Below are positions 50,596 to 59,323 of a stretch of DNA of 64,000 bases, in pieces. Within the stretch, counting starts at the first letter, position 1. Each line of letters begins with the position of its first letter. Source of the DNA: Yinghuangia sp045039925. GTDB taxonomy: Bacteria > Actinomycetota > Actinomycetes > Streptomycetales > Streptomycetaceae. Made by a program: the position numbers and the translations under genes. The notes under the pieces are model-generated. The model had not been told where the DNA came from. It saw only the letters and a program-made list of their open reading frames with translations, and did no database searches. The stretch is taken from positions 3,720,001 through 3,784,000 of the forward strand of contig CP108400.1 in NCBI GenBank assembly GCA_045039925.1, written 5' to 3'.

Positions 50596-51300
50596 ATGGG
50601 ATCACGTGTGCTCGGTGCGGGGCGATCCGTCGTCGTGCCTGCCACCGCGTTGCTGGCCGGCGGTGCCCTGATGTGGACCGTGGCTCTGGTGTTCGCGCCC
50701 GTGGCGCACGGCGAAGTCCGGTACGCGCCGTCGTCCGGGCAGACCGCGGGCGACGACGGAACGGGCAGCACGCCCGGCGCGGCACAAGCGGCCGCAGACG
50801 GAGGCCGCGACGCGACCGACACCGCGCTCATCGCGACCGCGGCCGGTTCCGCTCTCCTGGCGGTCGGGTCGATGGGCATGCACGTACGCGCGCGCCGCGC
50901 GCTGGCGAACAAGACGCGGCCCCAAGGTCTTTCGCTCGTCTCCGCGCTGGTGGAGGCGCCTGCGCGGCCCGACTCCCCGTGGTCCCCGGCCCCCTGGCCG
51001 CCGTCCACGCCCGCCGCGGCGCCGGCGGAGCGCGTACCGGTGCCGCCGGTGACGGCTCCCCCGCCGCCCGCGCCGCGCGCCGCCACCGATACACCGCCGC
51101 CCAACCACAATGCCCTGGACTCGGTGTGGTCGATCAGCGCCGTCCTGGGTGAAGACCCTGTGGACAACACCACGGCGGGATTTCGCGCCGTGCCCGCCGA
51201 GCCCCGGGAGGCGACCGGGGCGGTCGGTCCCCCGGGCCCGGACGCGGCACCGGGCTCCCCGGCCCCTCCTCCCTCGTGGCGTCCGCCGCCGGGCTCCTGA
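50596..51300 (+). CDS. Two-helix membrane protein with Pro-rich tail
   Basis: A 234-residue protein with membrane helices at about 13-35 (VVVPATALLAGGALMWTVALVF) and 76-95, separated by a Gly/Ala-rich external loop and followed by a 140-residue Pro/Ala-rich tail, presumably cytoplasmic. I do not recognise the family. Such proteins are often found with actinobacterial type IV-like secretion genes. TAAGCT fits a -10 element and lies 7 bases before the ATG without a ribosome binding site, so a leaderless transcript is likely. It is divergent from the coupling ATPase. Confidence 0.65.
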   Translation: MGSRVLGAGRSVVVPATALLAGGALMWTVALVFAPVAHGEVRYAPSSGQTAGDDGTGSTPGAAQAAADGGRDATDTALIATAAGSALLAVGSMGMHVRARRALANKTRPQGLSLVSALVEAPARPDSPWSPAPWPPSTPAAAPAERVPVPPVTAPPPPAPRAATDTPPPNHNALDSVWSISAVLGEDPVDNTTAGFRAVPAEPREATGAVGPPGPDAAPGSPAPPPSWRPPPGS

Positions 51301-51320
51301 CCGCTCGTCATCAGGCGGGA

Positions 51321-51458
51321 AGCCCCTTCTGAGCCCGCCATGTCCCAAAGCCGAGCGATACCGCGCGTACGCCGGATAGCACGTGGCGCATGGCGGGATC
51401 AGGCTGGTCCCCGACGCCCGGCCGGGAATTCGCGGGCCGGTGGGCTTGAGAAGGGGCT
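51321..51458 (+). promoter_or_regulatory. Nested leader hairpin masking a ribosome binding site
   Basis: AGCCCCTTCT (51321-51330) pairs perfectly with AGAAGGGGCT (51449-51458), the latter including the AAGGGG ribosome binding site of the 51465 gene. Inside, CCCGCCATG (51334-51342) pairs with CATGGCGGG (51389-51397). Pairing extends past the outer arm with a one-base bulge (GAGCCC with GGGCTT). In a read-through or long-leader transcript this would hide the start site. Confidence 0.5.
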
Positions 51459-51464
51459 CGGCTG

Positions 51465-54083
51465 ATGAAGCTTCGCCAGGGGCCACAGCACTCTGGGCTG
51501 AAAATGCGACTTCGCCACGCGTTCCGCCCTGCACAAGGCCGAAAGACGACCGCCGCGGCGCTCGGCGCAGCGGGGGCGCTGATCGCGGGCATCGTCGTGT
51601 CGGGAATGGGCGCCGCGGGCGCGAATCCCGACCTCTCCGACATCGGTGCGTGGCTCACCAGCGACTCGAAGAGCACGGCCGTGCACGTCAACGGCCTCAC
51701 CGGTCAGGTCGACGGGCGCGTGCGGCTCCCCACCGGGGACACGCGGGACCTCCAGGTCAGCGAGGACGGCAAGTCCGTGCTGGTGCTGGACAGCACCACC
51801 GGCACGGTGAGCCGCATCGACCCCGCCCAACTGACGGTGCCGCAGGTTTCCGAGCCCCGCACAGCCGGCCTCCAACTCGCCTCCGGCGGGGGCAAGGCGT
51901 GGCTCGCCGATGCCGCGAACGGCACCGTGCAGGCCATCGACCCGGTCACCCTGGCCTCGCTCGGCGCGCCGATGGACATGGGCGGCAAGCCGCTCGGCCA
52001 GGTGCTCGCCGACCCGAACGGCACGCTGTGGGTCCCGATCGCGTCGCTCGGCCACCTGGTGCCGGTCAACGGCGAGCAGGTCGGTTCGGCGATCAAGGTC
52101 GCCGAGCCCGGCGGCATGCTGCTGCTGACCCTCGCGTCGGGCCGCCCGGTCGTCACCGACGTGACGGGCGGACGGGTTCTCGTGGTGTCCGCGACCGGTA
52201 TCGAGCGGACCGTCGAGCTGCCCACCGCGATGACGAGCGGCAAGCCGGAGAAGCTGCTGGCACCGGGGCTCAGCGAGGGCCCGGTGGTGCCGCTGCTCGC
52301 GTCCGACACCGGCACGCTCACGCTCGTCGACATCGACAGCGGCTCGGTGAAGGCCGTGCCGCTGACCGTGCCGCAGCACCAGTACGGCCCGCCGCAGGTA
52401 CTCGGCGCCAAGGTCTACATCCCGGACCGCGACGCGGGAACGCTGCTCGTCTACAACACGGTCCAGGGGGCCTTCGAGGAGGCGAAGAAGGTGACCGGGG
52501 TGCCCGGTAACCTGGAGACCTTCGTCCGGGAGGGCCTGCTCTGGGTCAACGACGCGGAGAACGCCACTGCCGCGGTCGTCAACGTACAGGGCCAGATGCA
52601 GTTGATCGGCAAGTACGACGTGCCGCAGCCGAGCGGCGCGGCCTCGGGGACGTCGACGCCGACGCCCGCGAAGAGCGTGCCGGAAGGCGGCGTCACGACG
52701 TCCGCGGAGGCCGGTTCGTCCACTCCGGTGCCGTCCGGGCAGGAGACGAGCGGCACCCCCACGGGCGAGGGGACCCCGGGCACGAGCCCGCCCCCCACCT
52801 CCGGCGCTCCGGTCCCTCCTCAGCCCGAGCAGCCCCCGGGTGGTTCCGGGGACTCCACCGGTCCCATCGGTGGCGACGACGGTCGGCCCCCCACCCGTGA
52901 ACCGGATCCCCGGCCCACTCAGCCGGAGAAGCCGGATCCGACCCGGGAGAACCCGAAGCCGCCGGTGACCAAGACCGCCGACCCGCCGTCGCCCCCCGTG
53001 ACGCCGCCGCCCGTGACACCTCCGCCCGTGACGCCTCCGCCGGTGACTCCCCCGCCGGTCACACCCCCTCCGGTGACCCCCCCGCCGGTCACGCCTCCGC
53101 CGGTGACCACGCCGCCGGTGACGACGCCGCCGGCACCGACCACCACGCCGCCGTCCCCCACCACCACGTCGCCCAAGCCGACCACGACCTCGCCGAAGCC
53201 GACCACGACGCCGCCGATGAAGCCCCCGGGCACACCGGTCGCGCAGTCCGGCCCCGGCAAGATCACGCTGATGTTCACGCCGTCGTCGTCCCCGCCCGTC
53301 CGGTACCGCCTCGGTGGCGCGGGCGCGGGCCTGGGCGTCACGCCGTTGAACGTCGGCCCGAAGGGGCCGTTCATGTTCACGGTCAGCGGCGGTTCGTGCG
53401 ACAAGGAGTACAGCTTCTACATCATCGCCGAGTACTCCACGGGCGTCATCAACTCCAAGTCCTCGACGCCGATTCGGCCGTGCGTCCCGCCGGGGAAGCC
53501 GACCGGACTCAACGCGACCACCGCGGCCGGCGGCAAGGCCCAGGTCACCTGGAAGCCGCCGACCAACACCGCGGGTGAGACGATCACCTACCGCGGTTCC
53601 TGGAGCGTCAAGCCCGCGGCCAAGCCCGCGGCGGGCAACGCCGCCGCCGACGGCCAGGGTCCCGGAACGCTGACCCCGGTCGGGTACGGCGCCCTGATCG
53701 CCGACGCTCCCGCCGAGAACCATCCGACGGTCGCCGACGGCACCGACGTCGCCGCGGCCGCGGCACCGACCAAGGGCAGTTGGGTGACGACCAGCAAGTC
53801 GGTGACGCTCTCGGTCCAAGGCGTCAGCGGCCAGTACACGTTCTCGATCACCGCCGAGAGCAAGGCCGGGAAAACCCGTTCCGCGCCGGCCGTTCTGACC
53901 ATCACGCTGACGTACGGCAAGATCACCGCGGTGTCGATCGAGGCCCCGCCGGAGGCGCCGGGCACCGCGCCCTACCCCCCGACCCCGTCCCCCTCCGGCC
54001 CGGGGGACGGCCCGCTCGGTGCGGTTGCTATCGCCGCAGTCACCGCACCGACCCGCCGGGCGGCTCCGGTCCTCCTCGGATGA
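51465..54083 (+). CDS. Large exported protein: beta-propeller, Pro-Thr spacer, Fn3-like domain
   Basis: An 872-residue protein. A basic N-terminus and helix (TTAAALGAAGALIAGIVVSG) act as signal or anchor. Residues of about 55-385 form a propeller of repeated strands (DTRDLQVSEDGKSVLVLDS, GKAWLADAANGTVQAIDP, GTLTLVDIDSG). Residues 400-620 are a Pro/Thr spacer holding seven consecutive PPVTP-type pentapeptides (about 510-550). Residues of about 680-810 resemble a fibronectin III domain split by an Ala-rich insert. It would stand off from the membrane and contact the wall or a partner. GAAGGGG precedes the ATG by 8 bases but can be masked by the leader hairpin. Confidence 0.85.
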   Translation: MKLRQGPQHSGLKMRLRHAFRPAQGRKTTAAALGAAGALIAGIVVSGMGAAGANPDLSDIGAWLTSDSKSTAVHVNGLTGQVDGRVRLPTGDTRDLQVSEDGKSVLVLDSTTGTVSRIDPAQLTVPQVSEPRTAGLQLASGGGKAWLADAANGTVQAIDPVTLASLGAPMDMGGKPLGQVLADPNGTLWVPIASLGHLVPVNGEQVGSAIKVAEPGGMLLLTLASGRPVVTDVTGGRVLVVSATGIERTVELPTAMTSGKPEKLLAPGLSEGPVVPLLASDTGTLTLVDIDSGSVKAVPLTVPQHQYGPPQVLGAKVYIPDRDAGTLLVYNTVQGAFEEAKKVTGVPGNLETFVREGLLWVNDAENATAAVVNVQGQMQLIGKYDVPQPSGAASGTSTPTPAKSVPEGGVTTSAEAGSSTPVPSGQETSGTPTGEGTPGTSPPPTSGAPVPPQPEQPPGGSGDSTGPIGGDDGRPPTREPDPRPTQPEKPDPTRENPKPPVTKTADPPSPPVTPPPVTPPPVTPPPVTPPPVTPPPVTPPPVTPPPVTTPPVTTPPAPTTTPPSPTTTSPKPTTTSPKPTTTPPMKPPGTPVAQSGPGKITLMFTPSSSPPVRYRLGGAGAGLGVTPLNVGPKGPFMFTVSGGSCDKEYSFYIIAEYSTGVINSKSSTPIRPCVPPGKPTGLNATTAAGGKAQVTWKPPTNTAGETITYRGSWSVKPAAKPAAGNAAADGQGPGTLTPVGYGALIADAPAENHPTVADGTDVAAAAAPTKGSWVTTSKSVTLSVQGVSGQYTFSITAESKAGKTRSAPAVLTITLTYGKITAVSIEAPPEAPGTAPYPPTPSPSGPGDGPLGAVAIAAVTAPTRRAAPVLLG
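53000..53130 (+). repeat. In-gene repeat encoding PPVTP units
   Basis: Fifteen-base units of the CCGCCCGTGACGCCT type recur with synonymous changes, encoding tandem VTPPP pentapeptides within the spacer of the exported protein. Confidence 0.8.
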
Positions 54084-54105
54084 CCGGACAACCGACCGCG
54101 CGGGG

Positions 54106-54148
54106 CCCGTACGGGCGGTGTTTCCTGCCTGGGCACCGCCCGTACGGG
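54106..54148 (+). terminator. Terminator or attenuator between 54083 and the MoxR gene
   Basis: CCCGTACGGGCGGTG (54106-54120) and CACCGCCCGTACGGG (54134-54148) are perfect 15-base arms around TTTCCTGCCTGGG. It lies 22 bases after the exported-protein stop and 86 bases before the next gene, so it could limit read-through into the MoxR operon. Confidence 0.7.
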
Positions 54149-54234
54149 GCGCGACGACGGGTGGCACGGATGCCGCAAGGCCCGAAAACGACGGACAACC
54201 CGACGGACAGATCGACGGACCATCCAGGAGAACC

Positions 54235-55278
54235 GTGAGCACGATTTCCGGCCCCGCGCCGTCCGCGGGCACGCCCAGGCCGCCTTCCGTCGCCTACCAC
54301 GCCCCTGACGCGCTGCGCCTCTTCCGCGAGTGCTTCCACGCCCTCGGCGACAACGTCGAGCGCGTGGTCATGGGCAAGCGCGACGTCGTCGAGCTCGCGC
54401 TGACCTGCCTGTTCGCCGAAGGGCACCTCCTCGTCGAGGACGTACCGGGAACGGGCAAGACCACCTTGGCCCGCGCGATGGCCGCCTCGCTCGACGCGTC
54501 CTGGCAACGCGTCCAGTTCACCCCCGACCTCCTGCCGTCCGACATCACCGGCGTCTCGATGTTCCGGCAGACCACCAACACCTTCGAGTTCCTGCCCGGA
54601 CCGATCTTCGCCAACGTCGTCATCGGCGACGAGATCAACCGGGCCTCCCCCAAGACGCAGTCCGCGATGCTCGAGGTCATGGAGGAGGGGCAGGTCACCG
54701 TCGACGGCGTGGCGCACCCGGTGCCGCGGCCGTTCATGGTCGTCGCCACCCAGAACCCCGTGGACATGTCGGGCACTTACCCGCTGCCCGAAGCCCAGCT
54801 CGACCGGTTCCTCATGCGCGTCACCGTCGGCTACCCCGACACCCGCTCGGAGGTCTCGGTCGCCGGCGGCCAGGCGGGCGCGATCACCGTCGACAAGCTC
54901 CCGGCGATCGCCGCGGCCCACCACATCGGCGAGTTCATCGAGGTGGTCCGGCAGCGTGTCTCCGCCGCCGACGCGGTGGTGGAGTACGCGGTGCGCATCG
55001 CGCAGGCCACGCGCACGTCGCCGTACACGCGCCTGGGCGCCGGCCCGCGCGGCAGCGTGGCGTTGGTGCGCGCGGCCAAGGTGCGGGCCGCCGCCGAGGA
55101 GCGGGCGCACCTGCTGCCCGAGGACATCAAGGCGCTCGCCGCTCCCGTTCTGACGCACCGTCTGCTGCTCTCCCCGGACGCCGAACTCGCGGGCTGGACC
55201 GCGGAATCGGTGCTCGGCGAGATCCTCGCGAACGTTCCCGCCCCGGCACCCGGCGGCATGGCGAAGGCACGCGTGTGA
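54235..55278 (+). CDS. MoxR-family AAA ATPase
   Basis: A 347-residue AAA+ chaperone-like ATPase. Walker A VPGTGKTTLARA (about 79), the MoxR signature RVQFTPDLLPSDITGV, Walker B IGDEINRASPKTQSAMLE, sensor ATQNPVDMSGTYPLPEAQLDRF and an arginine-rich lid are complete. MoxR proteins fold or activate partners, typically DUF58 and vWA proteins. GTG at 54235 has AGGAG 4-5 bases before it. The stop overlaps the next start by four bases. Confidence 0.95.
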   Translation: MSTISGPAPSAGTPRPPSVAYHAPDALRLFRECFHALGDNVERVVMGKRDVVELALTCLFAEGHLLVEDVPGTGKTTLARAMAASLDASWQRVQFTPDLLPSDITGVSMFRQTTNTFEFLPGPIFANVVIGDEINRASPKTQSAMLEVMEEGQVTVDGVAHPVPRPFMVVATQNPVDMSGTYPLPEAQLDRFLMRVTVGYPDTRSEVSVAGGQAGAITVDKLPAIAAAHHIGEFIEVVRQRVSAADAVVEYAVRIAQATRTSPYTRLGAGPRGSVALVRAAKVRAAAEERAHLLPEDIKALAAPVLTHRLLLSPDAELAGWTAESVLGEILANVPAPAPGGMAKARV

Positions 55279-56780
55279 CCGGCGGAGCGGGCGAAGGGTG
55301 GTCGCCGCGCTCCGGACCAGGCGGAACGGAGCCGCACGCGGCAGCGGACTTCTCGTACGGTGCCGACGCGCCCACGCTGTACTCGACCCGGCAGAGGACG
55401 CAGGCCGCGGCGGTTCCGGCGGGACCCACTCCCGCTCCGCCGTCCGTGCGGCCGGTCGAGGCCGCGTCCGCCGCGGGCCCGTCACACGCGGGACCCCGGT
55501 CGGTGTCCGCGGTGGTGGGCCCCGAGACGGCCTCCGGCCAGGACCGACCGCGCGAGGCCGCGCCGAACGGAGCGGCGGACGAGGTTTCCCAGGGCGTCGC
55601 CGCCGCGAAGACCACCCGCCCGGTTTCGACCTCACGCCTGACACCCGCGGGACGCGCCGTCCTGATCGCGGGAGTGTCGCTGAACGCGGTCGGGTGGGGT
55701 CTCGGGTACATCGAAGCCGTGGCGCTGGGCCTCGCGGCGCTCGCCGCGGTGGTGGTCGCGCTGGTGTGGACGCACTCCGTACCGTCGTTGGAGGCCCGTC
55801 GCGAGATCGCGCCCGCCAGGGTCGCCCGCGGGGAGGTCGCGCAAGGCGTCGTGGTCCTCGCGAACCGCGGCTCGCGGACGCTGCGCGGGCTCCGCGCCGA
55901 AGACCGGGTGGCCGGAAAGGCGGTCCATCCCGTCGACCTTCCGCCGGTTCCGCCTGGCGCCGAGATCCGCGCGCGCTACCTCCTGCCCACCGACCAGCGC
56001 GGCGCCGTCGAGGTCGGTCCCATGGTCCTGGTGCGCAGCGACCCGTTCGGACTGGCCCGCAGGGTTCGCGAATGCGGCTCCGTGGTGACCCTCTTCGTCC
56101 GCCCCAAAACCGTGCCCCTGCCGGTCCTCCCGGCCGGCCGGACGCACCACTTGGAGGGCCCGACGTCCGACACCGCGGACGACGGCACGCTCACCTTCCA
56201 TTCCCTGCGCGAGTACGTCCTCGGGGACGACCTGCGCCGGGTGCACTGGCGTTCGACGGCGCGCAGCGGGCGCCTCATGGTCCGCCGCATGATCGACGTG
56301 AGCCTGCCGACCACCACCGTGGTCCTCGACACGTCGCGTGACTCCTATCGCGACCCCGAGGCGTTCGAGACCGCCGTCGACGTCGCGGCCTCCGTCGCCG
56401 GGGCCGCCGTGCTCAACCATTTCCCGATCCGCATCCTCACCAGCGCCGGGCTGCTCCCCCTGGCGGGCGGCCATGAGCAGGGAGCCGAGCACATTCTCGA
56501 CCGCCTCACCTTGGTGACCCCCGAACACGCCCACTCCCTGTCGAGCGCGCTCGACGTCCTGGAGCGGCTCCGCGACGGCGACACGCTGGTCGTCGTGAGC
56601 GGCGGAGAACGCCCCCTTCCTGTCGAGCGGTTGGTCCGGCTCGGCAGGCGTTTCGACCGCATGCTCGTGGTCACCGCGGGGGGCGGCCACGCCGCCGGGG
56701 CCGCCATGGGTCTGCCGCGCATCGCGGTGGAGCAGGTGAACGACCTCGACACGGCATGGCGCCGGGAGGCGATGCGATGA
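55275..56780 (+). CDS. DUF58-domain membrane protein
   Basis: A 501-residue protein with a long disordered N-terminus (about 110 residues), two adjacent membrane helices (AGRAVLIAGVSLNAVGWGLGY and EAVALGLAALAAVVVALVW), and a C-terminal DUF58 region with the signature LREYVLGDDLRRVHWRSTAR followed by a vWA-like fold (TTTVVLDTSRDSY). It is the usual partner of MoxR. It starts with GTG in a GTGA overlap and ends in an ATGA overlap with the transglutaminase-like gene, so the three are coupled. Confidence 0.93.
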   Translation: MTGGAGEGWSPRSGPGGTEPHAAADFSYGADAPTLYSTRQRTQAAAVPAGPTPAPPSVRPVEAASAAGPSHAGPRSVSAVVGPETASGQDRPREAAPNGAADEVSQGVAAAKTTRPVSTSRLTPAGRAVLIAGVSLNAVGWGLGYIEAVALGLAALAAVVVALVWTHSVPSLEARREIAPARVARGEVAQGVVVLANRGSRTLRGLRAEDRVAGKAVHPVDLPPVPPGAEIRARYLLPTDQRGAVEVGPMVLVRSDPFGLARRVRECGSVVTLFVRPKTVPLPVLPAGRTHHLEGPTSDTADDGTLTFHSLREYVLGDDLRRVHWRSTARSGRLMVRRMIDVSLPTTTVVLDTSRDSYRDPEAFETAVDVAASVAGAAVLNHFPIRILTSAGLLPLAGGHEQGAEHILDRLTLVTPEHAHSLSSALDVLERLRDGDTLVVVSGGERPLPVERLVRLGRRFDRMLVVTAGGGHAAGAAMGLPRIAVEQVNDLDTAWRREAMR

Positions 56781-59221
56781 GCGACGTGAGCACAACCGGT
56801 CCGGCGCGGCTGCGTACCGGACGGACGGGCGTCCCTGTCGTCACACCGTCACCGTTGTCCGGACCCGTCACCGAGCCGCGGAGCACTCGTGGGAGCGGCA
56901 GCGGCGCGGGCCGGGACGGCAAGAAGCGTCCGCTGTCCCGCTCGGGCGCCGCGGAGCTGCGTCAACTCCGGCGGAGGCAATGGTCCGTGGTGCCGGTCGC
57001 CGGCCTCGCGCTTGCGACGGGTCTGGCGTACCAGCGCGTTTTCGGACTGCGCGAGGTGCTGCCCGTCGCCGCGATCGCCGCGACCGCACCGGCGGCCCTG
57101 GCCTTCCTGTGGTCCGGAACCGGGCGCGCCGGGCGGCCGGGAAGGCGCCCGCGCCCGCTTCTCCTCTCGCTTCTGCTCAGCCTGGCCGCGTGGCTCGTCG
57201 CGGTGTCCTCGACGCTGTACCGGGACGCCGCGGTACTGCACGCGCTGCCGAATTCCGGGCTGCTGCGCAGAATCGGGGGCGACATGATCGACGCCCCGCG
57301 CGGGATCCTCACCACCGTCCTGCCCGCCGACGGCGACGCGCGTCTGCTCGTGCTGGTGTCCGCGGGCACGTGGATCGCGGCGTTCGCGGGAACCGAACTC
57401 GCCCTGCGCACGGGCACGGTGGTGCTGCCGGCACTCCCCGGACTCCTGGTGCTGGCCGTTCCCGTGGCACTCTCGACGGGCGCACCCGGCGATAACGTCC
57501 GCACGATCGCGGGCGCCGTCGGCGCCACCGCGCTCCTGGCGGCCTGCCGTGCCCCCGGCCGACGTTCGCCACTGCGGGCACTGGCTGTGGGGCTGCCGCT
57601 GACCCTGAGCCTGGCTGTACTCACCGCCTTTGCGGCACCGCAGGTTCCCGGGGTCGGTTCTCCCCCGGACCTGCGCGACCAGGTCAGCCTCGCACCGCCG
57701 GTGCGGCTGGTCGGCGTGAACCCGCTGGACCGGGTGTCCGCCTGGCTGCTGACGCCGGATCAGCCCTTCTTCACGGTCCAGGGCGCGGCGGAGGCCGACC
57801 GTTACTGGCGCATGGTCGTTTGCGACCAATACGACGGCGTCTCGTGGGAGCCGAGCGGTGGACTCCGGCCGACCGGCGGCCGCGTCCCCGAGGGCCCGGA
57901 CCTCGAGACCGCCCAGAGCCGCAGCGAAATGCGGGTGACACTCGACAAGTTGGACGGGGTCTGGCTGCCCGCGGCCGACCGGCCCGAGCAGGTGTCCGTG
58001 CCCGCGGACGTGGACCTCGCGGTCGACCCGGGCAGCGGAATCCTGGCGACCGAGGGCGGCCTGCGTCCCGGGCTCCAGTACAAGGTCCTCTCCCGCATTC
58101 CCGAGTACGACCCGGACAAGCTGCAGGACATGGTGCTTGCCAACGCGCCTCGGTACACGGCGTTGCCCGAGCGCGACGCGACGGGCGCGCCCATCCCGGA
58201 CATCGACGAGTTCCGGCGTTTGGCGATAGAGGCCACCGCGGGCGCTTCCTTCCCGTACCAGCAGGCCCTGCGGCTCGCGGACTGGCTGCGCAAGAATCAC
58301 GAGTACGACGTCACCGCGGTGCCCGGCCATTCCCTCCGCAACCTGCGGTTCTTCCTGGAGTCGAGCAAAGAGGGCACGTCCGAGCAGTTCGCCGCGGCGT
58401 TCGCGGTGCTCGCCCGGTCGATCGGCCTGCCCACCCGCGTCGTCGTCGGCTTCTCGCGCGGCACCTCGGTCGGGCCGGACACGTGGCGGGTCGACAGCGG
58501 CGACGTGATCGCCTGGCCCGAGGTCGAGTTCGCCGGTGCCGGCTGGGTGCCGTTCTTCCCCACCCCCGGCGAGGCCGGCCACAGCGGGGCGCCGAAGAAC
58601 GACCCCGGCAACCCCTCGGCGGTCACGCCGCAGCCCACCCCGGTCGAGCCCGCACCCGTCGAGCCCGGGCGGGCCGAGAAGGACGAGGCCATCCTCGAAC
58701 AGGACCGGCAGACCGCAGCCGGTCCGGTACCGGGCTCCGACGGCGACGCCCGGTTCGCCGTGTGGTGGTGGGCCGTTCCCGCCGCGCTCGTGCTCCTGCT
58801 CGCCGCCGCGCAGGTCGGTCTGGCCGCGGCGACGCCAGGGGTGGTACGCCGTCGCCGACGACGCGGCCCCCCGAACCAGCAGGTGTTCGGTGCGTGGCGG
58901 CAGGTCCGCGACCGCCTCGCGGAGATCGGCATGCCGTCCCACGGGGCACTGACCGCTCGCGAAGTCGCGGCGTACGGCGAGGAGCACCTGCCCGAGCCGG
59001 TCGGCCCGCGGCTGCGTCGCCTGGCGGCGCTCGTGAACGACGTGGCGTTCGCCGGGCGGACCGCCGCGTCGCCCGACGCCGACGAAGCGTGGCAGACATG
59101 TGCGGCTGTCGAGGAAGCCGTTCGGGGGTCCGCGGAACGCCCACGCCGCCGAACGCGGCTGAGGCAGCGCTTGTCACCCGTACGTATCGTCGCCGCGCTG
59201 CGGCGGGACCGCGTGGAATGA
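56777..59221 (+). CDS. Transglutaminase-like membrane protein with lost catalytic residues
   Basis: An 814-residue protein of the DUF3488/TgpA-type architecture: several membrane helices in 60-290, an exported transglutaminase-like domain at about 480-605, one more helix (VWWWAVPAALVLLLAAAQVG) and a cytoplasmic DUF4129-like tail. In the core the usual GxCEyFA reads GTSEQFA (Ser535 for Cys), HAW reads IAW (Ile578 for His) and PFDPTP reads PFFPTP (Phe594 for Asp). All three catalytic positions are therefore changed, which implies a binding rather than an enzymatic role. It is third in the MoxR operon. Confidence 0.9.
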   Translation: MSDVSTTGPARLRTGRTGVPVVTPSPLSGPVTEPRSTRGSGSGAGRDGKKRPLSRSGAAELRQLRRRQWSVVPVAGLALATGLAYQRVFGLREVLPVAAIAATAPAALAFLWSGTGRAGRPGRRPRPLLLSLLLSLAAWLVAVSSTLYRDAAVLHALPNSGLLRRIGGDMIDAPRGILTTVLPADGDARLLVLVSAGTWIAAFAGTELALRTGTVVLPALPGLLVLAVPVALSTGAPGDNVRTIAGAVGATALLAACRAPGRRSPLRALAVGLPLTLSLAVLTAFAAPQVPGVGSPPDLRDQVSLAPPVRLVGVNPLDRVSAWLLTPDQPFFTVQGAAEADRYWRMVVCDQYDGVSWEPSGGLRPTGGRVPEGPDLETAQSRSEMRVTLDKLDGVWLPAADRPEQVSVPADVDLAVDPGSGILATEGGLRPGLQYKVLSRIPEYDPDKLQDMVLANAPRYTALPERDATGAPIPDIDEFRRLAIEATAGASFPYQQALRLADWLRKNHEYDVTAVPGHSLRNLRFFLESSKEGTSEQFAAAFAVLARSIGLPTRVVVGFSRGTSVGPDTWRVDSGDVIAWPEVEFAGAGWVPFFPTPGEAGHSGAPKNDPGNPSAVTPQPTPVEPAPVEPGRAEKDEAILEQDRQTAAGPVPGSDGDARFAVWWWAVPAALVLLLAAAQVGLAAATPGVVRRRRRRGPPNQQVFGAWRQVRDRLAEIGMPSHGALTAREVAAYGEEHLPEPVGPRLRRLAALVNDVAFAGRTAASPDADEAWQTCAAVEEAVRGSAERPRRRTRLRQRLSPVRIVAALRRDRVE

Positions 59222-59323
59222 CCTTCTCCCCGGCAAGGCGGAGCCGGGGGTCTGCACCGCGGACCCCCGGTACCCGTGGCACGGCGGGGTCGGACACGGC
59301 AAAAACCACTAGGGGTTGAGGAC

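Noticed and set aside
53000..53130. CRISPR-like regular short repeats
   Set aside because: The repeats are in frame, without spacers, and encode PPVTP pentapeptides.
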